A stretch of DNA of 64,000 bases from NCBI GenBank assembly GCA_022496805.1, contig CM040106.1:7936001-8000000 (forward strand). The letters run 5' to 3'. Below the pieces are notes generated by a model, which was not told the origin of the DNA, ran no database searches, and was given only the letters and a program-made list of their open reading frames with translations. This stretch comes from Pohlia nutans (lineage: Eukaryota > Streptophyta > Bryopsida > Bryales > Mniaceae). This document shows, piece by piece, positions 10,176-22,700 of the stretch. Positions within the stretch are counted from its first letter, which is position 1. Each line of letters begins with the position of its first letter. The position numbers and the translations under genes were made by a program.

Positions 10176-11935
10176 TCATAAAACAAAATGTTTGCCTATA
10201 TAGTTGCTAGGAACAAAGTTCAGAGTCCTAAATCCCTGCTGATGCGAGGATGAGGCTTCTAGTGTTGCTGCCGCACCGATAGCACAAATCTCTTCACGCA
10301 ATGCTGCAGAGTCCGGGTCCACTGCCCCCTTCAAGTCCATCTCCAAATGTGCACGTTTGGGAGGAGGCTGGTTGTGATCCACGTTATCCACTGCCAATGA
10401 CTGTTTCACTACAGCAAATTTGTCGGTCTCCTCACAAATCAAAGATTGTAGCACCTCCTCTACCTTCGCGCGCGCACCTACCGGGTCGAGGGGCTTCATC
10501 CACCCCTCAACATCCATTCTTGCAGTACAAGCAGAGATTGCGGTACGCATCTTGTCATTGTCTGTAGCATATCCCCACTGGCCCCACCACAGAACACAAG
10601 GCGCATGATTGCAGAAAGGGCATCAAGGATCCGATGACAACGCCACCTTGAACATGCAAAAAGGGTGCAGCATGCATCCACAGGGGAGACACACGAAGGC
10701 ATTATCTACACAAAATCGACCACACAGAACGCAGGGAACTTCTGCATGCAGTTTTATCATGTTTGTGCAAGTCACCGTTAGTCGTGTCAAGAGTTGCTTT
10801 GGGCAAATGCTACTGCTGTCAACAATGAGCACCTCAAGCTCCGCCGTGATCACCCCCACTTCATCCTGCATCTCCCTTGTGGTTCTCCAAAGAAGTTGAA
10901 TGCGGTCTTGCAGCTCCGCCATCTGCTTCTGAACATCAGCGACGGACTGGGAGATGGAGTTAGCAACTACTGCTTTCTTGCGCAAATCTTCCTTAATTTG
11001 AGCACTCTCCTGTGCTATTAGTGCACAACGCTTCTTATTGGCTCGTAAGGCTACCATAGCCTCACAATTTGCATCTGGAAGCAGAGCCTCCGTATGGGGC
11101 TCTGGGTGCCTCAGCACGGCCCTCCCTACGTGCAAGGGGTTTAGTTTCCGGCAACTCTGCGGACCCTGGGTGCCGTGAGGGAAAATCTGACGGATTTGCA
11201 GGCAGATTCGCCGTCTTCAACTGTGCTGTAGCATCCTCCTTGTCTGCATAAGCCGAGCGTAGATAATGCTGAAAGAGGTTGATCATAGCCTGGATCTGCT
11301 CTCTCAGACAAGGTGGAGTGAGATTTTGGAGATTCACCAAAGGATTTTACATCCGCTTCTTCGCTAAGTCTGCTGCGTACTGAGCCCAGTCGACTTGCGT
11401 CTTGCGTTGGTAATATAAAACGAGACCCCGGATGAAGGCTATACCAAACTCACCGTTGTCAGGATGCGTGCCACCATACACCCTCTTGTACATATGTAAA
11501 GCACCCCTTGCTGCATCGCGGTCGGTCATGAACCTCATGGAATGTCGGTTCCCATTTTTTTCCAAGGGATACGTAGCGAGCAGATCCTCCAGTGGCAGTC
11601 TGTACTCTTCCTTCACCAGGCTTTCAAATTGAATCCCTTCACCACACAGGCCACCAACAGTCTGGAAGAATTGTTTATTGTAATTCGCCTTTTTTGCGCC
11701 CAAGAGGAAAAGGTGCCCGCTTCAAAAGCTGCAAAGAGATAGTATGCGGAAGCTTGCTTAGGTCGAAAGGCTCCTGCCAAATGGTCATGTGGTTGGAATG
11801 AATCTCCTCTACTGCCTTCGTCGGGTTCAGTAGCTCTTAGAACGTAGCGTCACTACTATCTGATGATGTCAACTTAGACACAGCAGGGCGCTTGCCCACA
11901 GCCTTCTCTTTCCGGCTCATCGTGCTCCGGCTCAT
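10176..11935 (-). pseudogene. Coiled-coil/RING-like gene, copy 1 (decayed)
   Basis: The start is the ATG at 11,935, which opens a basic N-terminus (MSRKEKAVGKRPAV). Across an in-frame TAA (about 11,850) and a frameshift (about 11,700) it continues into a globular region ending QVDWAQYAADLAKKR. A coiled coil follows at about 11,050-10,870 (e.g. VADVQKQMAELQDRI). Then comes a Cys/His cluster C-x2-C...C-G-C-M-L-H-P-F-C (about 10,740-10,640) that looks like a RING or related zinc finger, and an acidic/basic C-terminus ending at TGA. RING proteins are usually ubiquitin ligases. Here function is inferred only from the Cys/His spacing. Layout, strand and upstream tandem repeats match the gene at 19,706-23,138. 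Confidence 0.5.
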
Positions 11936-12171
11936 CGTAACTTCCAGAATCACTATTGCGCAAACAGCACGCAACCGACCTCCGAGCGAGACAATGCGGT
12001 TTTAGGGTGAAACAGAAACAATGTTGGAGCGACATTACAACGTCCAAAAAGGCCTCTAGTGCAGCATGCTCAGTGCTGCAACAAATGCAAAAGCGTCCCC
12101 GCGTTGGATGAGAGCGTCAGTAATAGATGAAAGAAGGCGAAAGAGTCGAAAGCTGCAGCAGCGCAAATGGA

Positions 12172-12415
12172 GGGATGCTGAAACCCAAACTGCAAAGCTA
12201 TAGTAGCTCGGGGTGAAGGGATGATGAAAAACAACTCTGCAAAGCTGCACTTGCTGCTCGCAAAGGGATGCTGAAACCCAAACTACGTGTGCTGCACTCG
12301 CTAATTGTGGAGGAATGCTGAAACCCAAACTGCAGAGCTGCACTACCTATAGGCGAAGGGATGCTGAAACCCGTCACCGCAGAGCTGCACAAGCTCGCAC
12401 GGAGTGATGCTGAAT
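12172..12415. repeat. Tandem repeat, about 46-bp unit, five copies
   Basis: Units start at about 12,172, 12,219, 12,265, 12,311 and 12,357 and share GGGATGCTGAAACCC, then a CTGCA-rich half. The array lies just upstream of the RING-like gene that starts at 11,935 and may be its promoter or the element's subterminal region. Confidence 0.85.
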
Positions 12416-13066
12416 GCTCAGACTAACATTGAAGGATTTTATTAGAATTACCTCATGCTCTAGGATGTGTACAAATCATAATGCTTCATACACGTCGTTC
12501 ACTATTAATAGTATTAATATAATAAACCTAGTAGAAGTTCATTGTACTGTAAGGAAATGGGATATTGCTATTTTTTATTTTTTATTTTTTACTTTTGGTC
12601 TTTTCTCCAGGCTCTATTCTTTTTTGAAATGGGTGGGAAAGAACCTACTCCACTATTCACCCTTTAGAGACTGACATTTCCTAATTTAGAACTTAGTTAG
12701 GAGCATTCTGAGTTTTAACTTCATAATATAGAGGTAATTTACGTTTTAAAAATGTAGATACATATTATTCTTTGCTCAGACTAATATTGAAAAATATTGA
12801 AAAATATTCATAACAAAAATATTTATAACAAAAATTCCCCATTATTACTTTATAGTTAGCAATTCATGGTCAAAGTGGGTTACAAATTGAGAGGACTACA
12901 CCTGATCTGCTTAGTATATCCTTTAATCCTTAACTTCAAAAATTCATCACAAAAAATTAAATATATAATTTATAAGACATAAACTTCCAAACTTCATTCA
13001 ACATACAAAAATAATAATTATTTCTAATATTTTGTTATGAATGGCTAATATTGTAAGTTTAATAAG
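12416..13066. other. AT-rich non-coding DNA
   Basis: No open frame of note, no terminal repeats; many short A/T runs. Confidence 0.5.
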
Positions 13067-13068
13067 AT

Positions 13069-13317
13069 GCTTAGTTATTCATTGGGTCCGGGTCTGATCA
13101 GGATATCCTTTCCCGGACTGTCAGGACTTTAGAAGAATGTCCATTTAGTAATGAGAAAACTATTGGAAAATTACAAAAATTACATGGTATTATAGATGGC
13201 ATGTTGGTACACAATAATCGTGTGCTATATAGGTCAAATTCAAAACTTGAATTTTTTCCTAGTTTATCATATCTAGCACCTGGTCACATTATAGTAGCGG
13301 AAGGACTATATATTTAA
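13069..13317 (+). CDS. Unrecognised 80-codon open frame inside a MITE
   Basis: An open frame runs from a TAG at about 13,069 to a TAA near 13,317 with no ATG near its start, so it would have to be an exon. The composition is protein-like (e.g. SNEKTIGKLQKLHGIIDGML) in otherwise AT-rich DNA. It lies almost wholly within a TIR element. I do not recognise the family. It could be a captured exon or chance. Confidence 0.25.
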
Positions 13318-13830
13318 GCTTTTTTATTAAAAAAATATTCATGCACTTTATTAATTTTATATTTAAGCACATCATATAGTTTTAAGACAAAGATATTATG
13401 AAATCAGTCTTTTAGATTATGTAAAAAATATTTGATTTTTGAAAGTTCTCATAAATAAGGAAATATAGTAAAAGATCAAATTAAGAGTTAAAATTAAACA
13501 AAGGTGTGACTCAAACGTTGTTTTAGCTAAATTTCTTGTTTATGAACTACTTCACTATAATTTGATATTCCGAATTGTTCTTTCTGTCTCAAATCTGGAA
13601 CTGAGACAATTCCGGGTTTGAAGAATAAAGGGATAAAAAGAAATATATAAATTGTTTAATTTTTCTTGCTCAATACTATTTTGGATGGAGTATCACAACT
13701 TTCTCATGAATTCATCATTAAATTCATGTGAATTAAAATGGTGTATTTTCTAGCACACATTAAGTGAATTATAAAATGACAATGTTTTAGTGAAACAGTC
13801 CTTTTTGGAACCCATATCAGACCCGGACCC
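13084..13830. mobile_element. TIR element (MITE-like), 747 bp
   Basis: The ends are inverted copies of GGGTCCGGGTCTGAT, flanked on both sides by CATT (13,080-13,083 and 13,831-13,834), a plausible 4-bp target duplication. No transposase is present; superfamily not assigned. Confidence 0.75.
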
Positions 13831-14473
13831 CATTAAAGTTCATCTCATTTAAAGTGTTCCTGTTATCAAGTTTTGTCTATAATTATTGAAATTGGTGTTT
13901 CTACAAAATAGAAGATCTTAAATCTTAGCAACTTATGACCATGTAATGAACATTATAATTACATCCAACCATAATTAAATTTAAAAAATTAAAAAAAGAA
14001 ATTGGTATTTTTAATGAATATTCAAAGATATTCTTTTAAACATGATGTTAAAAAAAATTAGTGTATTTTAGTGATATCAAACTACGTAGATAGGGCTTAG
14101 GGTTAGGGCATCACAACTTTCATATTCTATAAAACTTCCAAAAAGTCATGTAAAACACAACAGTTTTATAACACATATAGTTCGTGGCAAAACCCTTTGT
14201 TATTTAGGGTTGATCAAACGCAAGTGCTTTCCCGACTTAACTGCTAAACGTACCGAACCTTTGAACAAAAGTAGAGGCTAGCCTCATAAATAGATATTAG
14301 TATGGCTCTGATGTACATGAGGTGTACATGTGAGGACCGTTGCAAGCATAAAATATCGCCCCAACTTTGACATACTTGCAGTCGGAGGACTGTCCAATAT
14401 TATCAACATCTCCCTTTCACAAGAGATTTATTTTAACTGATAGAGAATTTAATAGGCTTACAATGGTAACTCA
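13831..14473. other. AT-rich non-coding DNA
   Basis: Nothing supported; contains a short GGGTTAGGGC stretch near 14,100 but no array. Confidence 0.5.
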
Positions 14474-14535
14474 TAACCCTAAAACCCTAAACCCTAAAAC
14501 CCTAAAATCCTAAACCCTAAACCCTATACCCTAAA
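14474..14535. repeat. Interstitial plant-type telomere repeat
   Basis: A run of degenerate CCCTAAA and CCCTAAAA units. CCCTAAA is the Arabidopsis-type telomere repeat of most plants. It is flanked by ordinary sequence, so it is interstitial rather than a chromosome end. Confidence 0.85.
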
Positions 14536-14934
14536 CGCAAATGAATTGGATCGCTCTCATTTGCGTGTCCAGCAAGAATTTACAAAGTTACATGCAGCCC
14601 TTTTTTGGATGCTATTTAGGGTCTAGGGTGCACCAATAAAAAACATATTGGGTGAAAAACTACCCAGAACTCAATATTAGATTGCCAAAATATCTTCAAT
14701 TTAAAAAAATATATATGATGAAATTGCCTAATTTGAAAGAGAATAATGGCAAAGTATGGATGAAAAGAATTTTCTATCCAAAATACAGATAAATGTAAAA
14801 ATATATGGTTCTATGATACTATTTTGTACAATCTCCAGTTTAGCACTCTCTAAAAATTGGGATAAAAAGGGAAGATGGTTACATGCATCAGTTCCTATCA
14901 ATGTAGATTGTATAAAATAAAATATATTCATTCA

Positions 14935-15043
14935 TTTCCAAGTTTGTGGGATGTAATAATTCCTTGGTAGGATCAGGGTCATCTTGTTGTATAGTTTCCT
15001 CTGCTTCATTGTTTCTCTCCATTACAGCCTTCCGTGGAGGCAT
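14935..15043 (-). pseudogene. N-terminal fragment of an LTR-element gag
   Basis: Starting at an ATG at 15,043, about 80 bp inside an LTR, the frame reads MPPRKAVMERNNEAEE and then an acidic stretch before similarity to anything coding stops near 14,935. An MPPR-type start just after the primer-binding site is common for retrotransposon gag proteins. The rest of the element is missing, so this is a truncated 5' end. The breakpoint is only approximate. Confidence 0.5.
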
Positions 15044-15108
15044 GGTGAAATCACGGCAGGTATAGTTGTCTTGGTATTTTTAGAATGTCTCAGTATTCCA
15101 TCCCCAGG

Positions 15109-15119
15109 ATGGTCGCCAA
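15109..15119 (-). promoter_or_regulatory. Putative primer-binding site
   Basis: Element-strand TGGCGACCATC, three bases from the LTR end and identical to the 11-base site of the gypsy element at 9181-9191. Confidence 0.55.
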
Positions 15120-15121
15120 AA

Positions 15122-16259
15122 TGTTAGTCTAGGTAATTGTATGGAGATGACTGAGACCAGTCTTAGGCCTGCAGAGCTGCCTAATCAAGGAAGACAAAGG
15201 CTAAAGTAGAGGGTAAGAGATCAAGTGGAGTTAGTCAGTGAGTAGTTTAAGATGTAAGTACTCCAATTCCAAGACGTACGTTGGTTTCCCAGTGGGGTAT
15301 GCAATGGTGTATACAAACTTAAACGTTGGGTCCCCGTTGGTATATGGTCTTGGACTGCGTTGGTGTACTTGGACTCCTTGAGAGTTAGACAAAGTCAGAG
15401 AAGGTCGTGTTATTAATGAGATAGTGTGCGAGTGCTTAAACTAAGTAAGAGTCAATTCCTAGACGTCCTTGGTGTCCTTGGATAACGAGTGTTTGAAGAC
15501 AGAAAGACAGAGTATAAGTGAGATTAATTATTACGCCTGAAGTCGGAGTTTAGAGCAAAGACAACTTGGTATGAGGAGTAGTTAGAAAGTATAGCTATTT
15601 TGCCTAAGCATTTGTATTAGAGCTAGTCAAGCAGGGAAGCACAGGTTGTCCCAGCCTTCCAAGTTAGATAGCAATAGGGTGAAATGAGTAGTGAAGATAG
15701 AACAGTAGAGACAAAGGAATGCAAGAACTTATGCTTATTCCAAGGATGTAATAGCACACTTGTACAGTAAAGAGACTAAGTCCGCAGAACTATGTTAAAC
15801 AGAGGAATTGAACCCATGTATTACATAAACACACAACCATGGAATCCAGGTTTAACATGGAGTAAGCAAGGAATGACTTCCTGGTACAGCAAAACCAGAG
15901 CATAGCAAAATACTCATGAGTCTCAAAAACCAAGAAGTGTCGCGTCCCTATCGTACAACTACTCATATACTTAGGCCTGGTCCGCAATCTAAGCCAAACA
16001 CTGCCAGTTCCACCGTCTTCTATCTCCTTGTCCTCCGTGGCGGCCGTGTGTCTTGGTCTGGTAACAGCAGTAGTCTGTGGGTATGTAGGAGCCGACTTAC
16101 TAGTATACTGGTGCTTTTTCCTAATCGACAGTACCTTCTCTTTCGTTAGAAACCTCTTACTACTCCTCTCAATCTCTATTGACTAGTCTAGAGTAGAGTA
16201 GTACTGTGAGCAGTAATCTCATTCGTTTAAGGTCGGTTCCTAGAAAAACCCCTTTAACA
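15122..16259 (-). repeat. 5' LTR (1138 bp) of a truncated LTR retrotransposon
   Basis: On the plus strand it begins TGTTAGTCT and ends CCTTTAACA. In element orientation it therefore runs TGTTAAAGG...GACTAACA, with TG/CA ends and 5-bp inverted termini TGTTA/TAACA. It is followed inward by the primer-binding site and a gag start. No second LTR is in the window. Confidence 0.7.
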
Positions 16260-17242
16260 GACATATATATACACACACACATACGTACCTCTACATATTC
16301 ACATACACATACTTGTACAAATATATATATATATATATGTATGTATATATGTACATGTATTTGAATGTATACATAAATTTATATGTCCAGAATATAAATA
16401 TATTGTGTACACATGTGCGAATGTATGAATAATGTTCTTTGGACAATATAGCCCGCAATATAGTTTGATATTTTTTATCAGCAAAATTGAAATCGTTTCT
16501 AAAAAGGAACGATCTTGGTGGAATATTATCGTTTATTGTGTAAAAGCTTGGTGGTTTATATCTTGGGACTTTTAAAACTAAAGAATGCTAAATTGTATTA
16601 ATTTACAAGTATACAATGTCACTTGGAAATAATAAAAATATTTAGAACATGTAACCACTAAGGGGTTTGAATTATTCTCAACTCAAGAAAATAGTAGAAA
16701 AACATTCGTATGAGATAAAGATAGTAATTCACCTATTATTTTATTATATCTCAATTTTCAATCATGCATGTTATATTGTTGTGTGGCAACATCTGTAAAA
16801 TTCACTTCACTTAGTCACTATCAATATATGATTTCAACCAATTAAAATGAATTCCATCCGTAGGCATATAGTGATATATTATTTCTAATTGAATTTCGAA
16901 TTATTTTTGAATTCCAGATCATTCTATATTTATACAACTTAATTGGTATTTGTAACCGTTGATCTTAACGTATGGATAGAATCTAAAATTCATAATGCTA
17001 AACCTTTATTGCTACACGAAGTTAAACATATGTTTAACTTACATTGCAATTTATAATGAATAATTAGAAAACTGCCGAATTTAGCGAGGACTATAGTCAT
17101 TTACAAATTACATATGTAATGCAAATGTGAATTTCAATGATGGTTCAAGAAATCAAACTTTTAAACGTTTTACCAATTCGGCAATTTCATCAAATCATTA
17201 TATGTTTTAGTAGTCTTCTCGGGGTATGATAGAATTGAGTTG
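16260..17242. other. AT-rich non-coding DNA with TA/CA microsatellites
   Basis: Short (AC)n and (AT)n runs at about 16,262-16,340 and otherwise featureless AT-rich sequence. Confidence 0.5.
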
Positions 17243-18592
17243 TTAACCCCTAAATGTCCAATCAACCATAGTATGCTTGATTTTTGGTCCAACGTCCTAA
17301 AAATCAAGTGTTTTAGCTTTATTGTAGTTGGTGTTTTCGTTAGATGTTTAAGTTAAGTTATGATACATCATTTGACCGTTGGGATTCCCAGGGAGGTCAC
17401 TGTCAAAATTTTATTAAATCACGTGAGAAAAAATATACGGTACATTTAATTCATTGGAGCAAAAATTTATAATTTTTTTAGAAATACCATAGCATAGATG
17501 AAATGGCCTATACGGTGTCATATATAAAGTAGGGTAGGTGAAAAGTATAGGCAGTATTCTATTTTTAATAATAAAGCAAGGTCTCAATATTTAAAGGAAC
17601 AAAGAATGTATGTGAGTTCTAATGAAAATCCTTGGATTCAATGAGAATCACCTCAATTGACTAAAAATCGTTGAAGTTAGCCAATGGCTAGGAATGAATG
17701 AACCAAAAATGAAGGTTGAATTATTTAGCTTCATAGAAAAGTCTCCTCATGATAAACTTGAGCATTACGTGACCAATGAGATTCACAAGGTTAGGGAGGG
17801 TGGTAGTGCCGCATGCTTCCTCTCACAACATGCATTTCTCACTTAAACATACCATTGAACATTTTAGGCACTAAGCACAATCCTTATTCTTTGAAAGTTA
17901 CGTTCATATATTGTTGTCGTTTTGTTATGTTTGATTAAGTTCAATTTATGCTGAAATTCCAAGATTTTGATAATTGGTTCAGTTTATAAATAAAATAGGG
18001 TCTATAATATAACTTAATGGTGGAAATTATATTTACCTAAATGGTCTTGAAAAATACCCCAAAGTACCATTTTATCTACTAATAGGGTGCATATTATTTA
18101 AGAAATTTAGATAAATAGCCCACCTATAATCAACCCCCGACCGCACGTGGTTTACAAAAGTATGTAGTATGTAACCTCCCCGTGATAGGATTGGGAAGTA
18201 GAATTCATTTGAAGTTTTTCCACCGTTGAGAAATTTGAAATTTGAGTGTCCAAAATATAAAGGGCTTTCTAAAAATGCTACAATCATAGGTTCCTTTTAT
18301 TTTTTTCGCTTTCATATTTTTACTACTTGTAAATGTAACTTTTATCTACCTTAAATAAAAAATTTGATATTAAATTTGACAAACATATATTTATTTTGAA
18401 ATTTTACCTTGTTTACATAATAAAATTTGTAAATGTTCAGAATATCTTCCAATCATGTTGAAATTTTCGTCATACCTTCATAGTGCTGATGACTATCAAT
18501 GAAAAATTATAAATCATCCAATGTGATATTTCAAGTATGCAAATTGTAGTGATTTGACTTTTTCAGAATAGGTGAGGACATGTAGGGGTTAA
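17243..18592. mobile_element. TTAA-flanked TIR element 1 (piggyBac-like)
   Basis: The left end is TTAACCCCTAAATGTCC. The right end is its inverse with one mismatch. With TTAA as target duplication the element body starts CCC, as in the piggyBac superfamily. At 1.35 kb it has no transposase; the one 71-codon frame inside (18,072-18,287) is not convincing. Confidence 0.7.
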
Positions 18593-19140
18593 TGCTTCAG
18601 TATTCATTTTACAGTTTTGACCGAATACATGGATTTCACCATACCAACCATTATTTTTGGTATAGGATGCCTTGCTTGTATTTAATTTTAGAAAAAGAAA
18701 CCTAAACTGTTATGTAACTAAGGCACGTGAAGTCATCGAATACAAAATCATATTATATATCAATACATTATTTAAGACGTAGTAGTTTTTAATGTATAAA
18801 GGGTAAGTAAAGAATGTAAGATGGAATAAGAAAAATTTGAATTGTGATTGTTTTTTAAGAAATATAGATCATCACCTAGAATTTAGCGTTTAGGGTATAG
18901 GGTTTAGGGTTTAGGATACACGTAACAATATGTGTTCGAGATTTTATGAGATGTACCTTAGGATACATTTTTACTCTTTAACGTCCGAAAAGTGAAGAGA
19001 AAACTACAGTCCATAAGCGACGTTTTCTGAATTGAAAGCAATAGCAAAAAAGTGCATCTTGAAGATCAAAATTGGTTTCGGCCAATAGGTTGCATTGTCC
19101 TCAAAGGGTTAATAGGATTCTTTGGCTCATTTAATCACAA
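18593..19140. other. AT-rich spacer with a short telomere-like run
   Basis: A TTTAGGG-type run lies at about 18,888-18,915. An unpaired element-like right end (AAAGGGTTAA) ends at 19,112. No gene seen. Confidence 0.5.
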
Positions 19141-19205
19141 TCATTGGATTCCTCATGGCATTTATTCCGTTTTGGGAAGTTGTTGAGTTGGACAACTTCA
19201 TGGGA

Positions 19206-19380
19206 TCTGACTGTGGGCGGTCCGATCGAACAAATTGGACAGCTGTATCGGAAGGCGAATGGCAGGATCGGACACCGTGCAGCGGATAGTTTTTCGGGGT
19301 CTTGCACCGGACGGCGCGCAGCGGACGACGAGGTCCGGACGGCAGATCGGGGTGCTACATCGGACGGCCGCACCGAAAAA
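19206..19380. repeat. GTCCGAT/ATCGGAC motif cluster, left of RING-like gene 2
   Basis: At least six copies of (A)TCGGAC, CGGACGGC or the inverse in GC-rich DNA. The same motif is dense at 23,520-23,960, on the other side of the coding region. A palindrome (GAAGTTGT...ACAACTTC) precedes it at 19,175. It looks like the subterminal repeat region of one element. Confidence 0.6.
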
Positions 19381-19705
19381 AAACTTTGCTTGGAGGAAGA
19401 GTCCTTCCTTCATTAGTTCCTCTGACCAGCTACTTTGACTAGGTAAACCTCTAAATGCCTACACTGCTGTCCCATTTTCTTTTTAAAATTATAACACGAA
19501 AAACAATAAATTGCATTTATGGGAGCCCCTCAAATTAAAAATATGTAATGCGAATTCTCTATTATTATGAGTTTTGCAAAAAGTATAAAGAGAGAAGTGA
19601 AAGAAATCCGAGTGTGAAAATTTCATTCTACATTGAAGTCAACAATAATGGAAATGTAAATAGAGTATTATGTATTGATATAGTAGCCAAATGGCTAAAA
19701 AGCAG

Positions 19706-22700
19706 TCATACGATATCAATATTCATTGAACGAGTACGTCTACGCTGACTATCATGAGTAATTCTACCGCCTGCTTCAACCTCTGAATCTATCGCAAGCT
19801 TCTTTTCAACGTGGTCTTGAGATGGTTCCCAATTGTTATCCGAGTTGGCCTTTCGTTTCCCCTTGCGAGAACGATCCATATCCACCTCTTTTGCCTTAAA
19901 AACCTCCATGTACTTCTCCACACGACCGACAACAAGAGTTACAATTTGCTCAGTTTCTCCAAATGTCGTTGACCAGTTTGGTGACATCATATGACGTCGC
20001 CAAGTTTCGATGACGTCATTGATCCTCCTATCAAATGCACCTGCAACATTTGGATAGGAATTCTCCTCATCAATGAACATGTCCTCGGTCGTTGTAGCAC
20101 GAAGCCTAGCCGCCTCCTCCAACTTTAAAAGGACCAGAGCTCTGCCAGTCAACGTACGGTCATACGTTGTGTGTTCTTCTCCTAAGACGGGACCGGAAGC
20201 CCCGTACCATGTGTTATCATCTCTTTTTTTTACTTCATTATTTGGAGAATCGAAAGAACCTTTTGTAATGTACGCTCCAATGTCCCCCAAAGTTGCGGCA
20301 AAACACCTCCCGGTCCGCCTCGTTCTCAATTGCACGTGCTCGCACTTCGATGTCATAATCTTAGGTCATCCTTAAAATTTCGTCAACCTCCATACAAAGT
20401 TCTTCCTCAGACCTTGCTTCTTGCATATCGTACAAGTCGTGGCAAGTCCAAGTTAACATCCCATACCAATGGTTGACTCCAGTTTTTGTAATTTAGAAAC
20501 TTCTTTGGTAGTTGGTCCAGAGGAAGGTTCCACTGGTTGTATTCATGACCAGGTGGCATAACGACGCGAAGGCCCATCATTTCATAGAATCTGACATGTA
20601 TAGGAGAATTGCACAGGGGACAATAAGAGCGTCGTAAGGATTGTTCCGCAATGCACTTAATATGAAATGTATGCTAATATTGTTCCAGTTGGATCGCTCC
20701 TTCTGGACCAAACCCATATTGACACGAGCAACCTGTCTCTTTCAGATAGTCGGGAGCTGGATTACATGTATGAACCACCATCTTCTCCTTTTACAACAAA
20801 TGCGACGAAAACACGTTATATGGCATCCACCCTTCTTCAATCGCCGAAGCCCAGTCAATGTTGCTTGCTTCCAAAGGACACCAAATCCCATGTGCTCGTG
20901 ACATCATCAAGTCAAGATCACCCCACGCGGTAAACGTGGTCAGTGCACGCGCTCCAAACAGCGCGGCTTGTCGATCAAATAATTCTTCCACCGTCCTCAA
21001 CATTCCTAGGAAACAAGAGAGATTCCCGCTTTTTTTGCCCTCGTACTCTAACATCAAACCCAACTCCCTCTCGACCAATTCATCCACATCCTTTAATTGG
21101 TGGACAAAACTCAACCAAGGCAGGCTTTGCTCATGACGTGGTATGTTTATCTTCATGTCACCGGTACTTTTCCAGTATAGTAATTCATTCCTTGCTATAT
21201 CCCTGTCAATCTCTGATTGAATCAATCGTTGTCTCAACGTCTCGATCTGAGGGTTACTTGCTTCACCCGCTTTGGTTGGTCAGTTGGTCGCCCTCTCCAA
21301 GGTTCTTTCTCCATCCTATCTTGTGCCACGAATACCTCCGCTACACCTGGACGCTCTACCGAATTCGAAGGATCCTGTTTATCATGGAGGTCACCGTTGG
21401 AAGTTTGGCCATCCAAGAGAAGGGGCAACTGGTCTGATGGAGCGAGAGTATCTTCAACCACTGTTTTGTCCTAAGTATGGGCATCAAATGGAAGAGACAA
21501 CTGGTCCGATGGGGCAAGAGTTTCTTCAAGTACTGCTCCGTCCGAAGTGTTGGCATTCAATGGAATAGACAGCTGCTCCGATGGGACGAGAGATTCTTGA
21601 GGTAATGCTTCTTTCTTTGTAATTTCTTCTCGCAGCTTCTCTAACTCTTCTATCAACTGAAAATTCATGAATTGGAGATGCATGGTCTTGAAATGGTTCT
21701 GTATAGCGCTCGATCGCAGTTGCTTTAGGGTTTCTCCCGCCAACCGCTCAAATCCCTTTGCACATTCCGTTGTTTCTTCTAGTTTCTTGGTGAACTCATC
21801 AACACGCTTCGCCTTTTGGATGATTGGCCCCCAACGGGCCAATTTTTTTTCAATCGATTGGAGATGTTGTGCAAGCTGTGGTGCCAACGTATGAAGGAAA
21901 GAAGTTACGTCCATGGCTTTTACCAAGTTCACGTACACGTTCTTCGAAAGAAGTTTCAACGAACCTAGATCACTTGCCAAGTCTGGGAACTCGTCGGACA
22001 GTTCCCACTACTCTTCTTCTGCAATTTCGCTCGCCTTTGGAACTTTCTCCGCCAAGTGCCCGAATGCAATTGCTATACGCTCAATAGGCATTCTCTTTGA
22101 CAAACAAGTCCCGCAGTTTTCCCAACGCCCAGTTGGATCCAGAATTAGTGTATCCGGGTCATCCGGACATGCGCGTTTCTCGTTCAGAGTCGAGGAACTT
22201 GCATCGCTTGGACCGACATTTCCCACCTCAACCATCATCGCCCAGTTCGGTCCAAAGTTATACTTTGCATGGCGGCCCTCCCTGGCAATTGCATTGGACC
22301 TCAACTTTTGTTTCCCCTTTGATTCCGTAGTTGCCTGAATTAGCGCCGATGGGTTTTGCGGCAACAATTTCTCGCCCTCCTTACACGGAATCGATTGAGA
22401 CGGGGAAGTTGCAGTATCTTTGACTTTGTCTTCTTCCCATTCAACTTTGACTTTGATTTCCTCCCGTTCAGCATTGACTTCGGTTTCCACCTTTGCATTC
22501 ATATTGTCCAATGCGGCCATAGGCAGTACCAGTAATTTGGCGGTCTTTGGTTTGACTTCCACTCGACCTGAGTTGCTCGCAGTCGACGTGCCCGGTTTCT
22601 TTAAAGAGACCAACATCTCTTTTGTGCTTGTAGATGAATACAAATCAAGAATATCTCGCTGCCTATCTGCCAACTTTATTGGAGTCTTTTGAATTGCGGG

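Noticed and set aside
14400..14540. True chromosome end
   Set aside because: The telomere-type run is only about 60 bp, degenerate, and continues into ordinary sequence on both sides.
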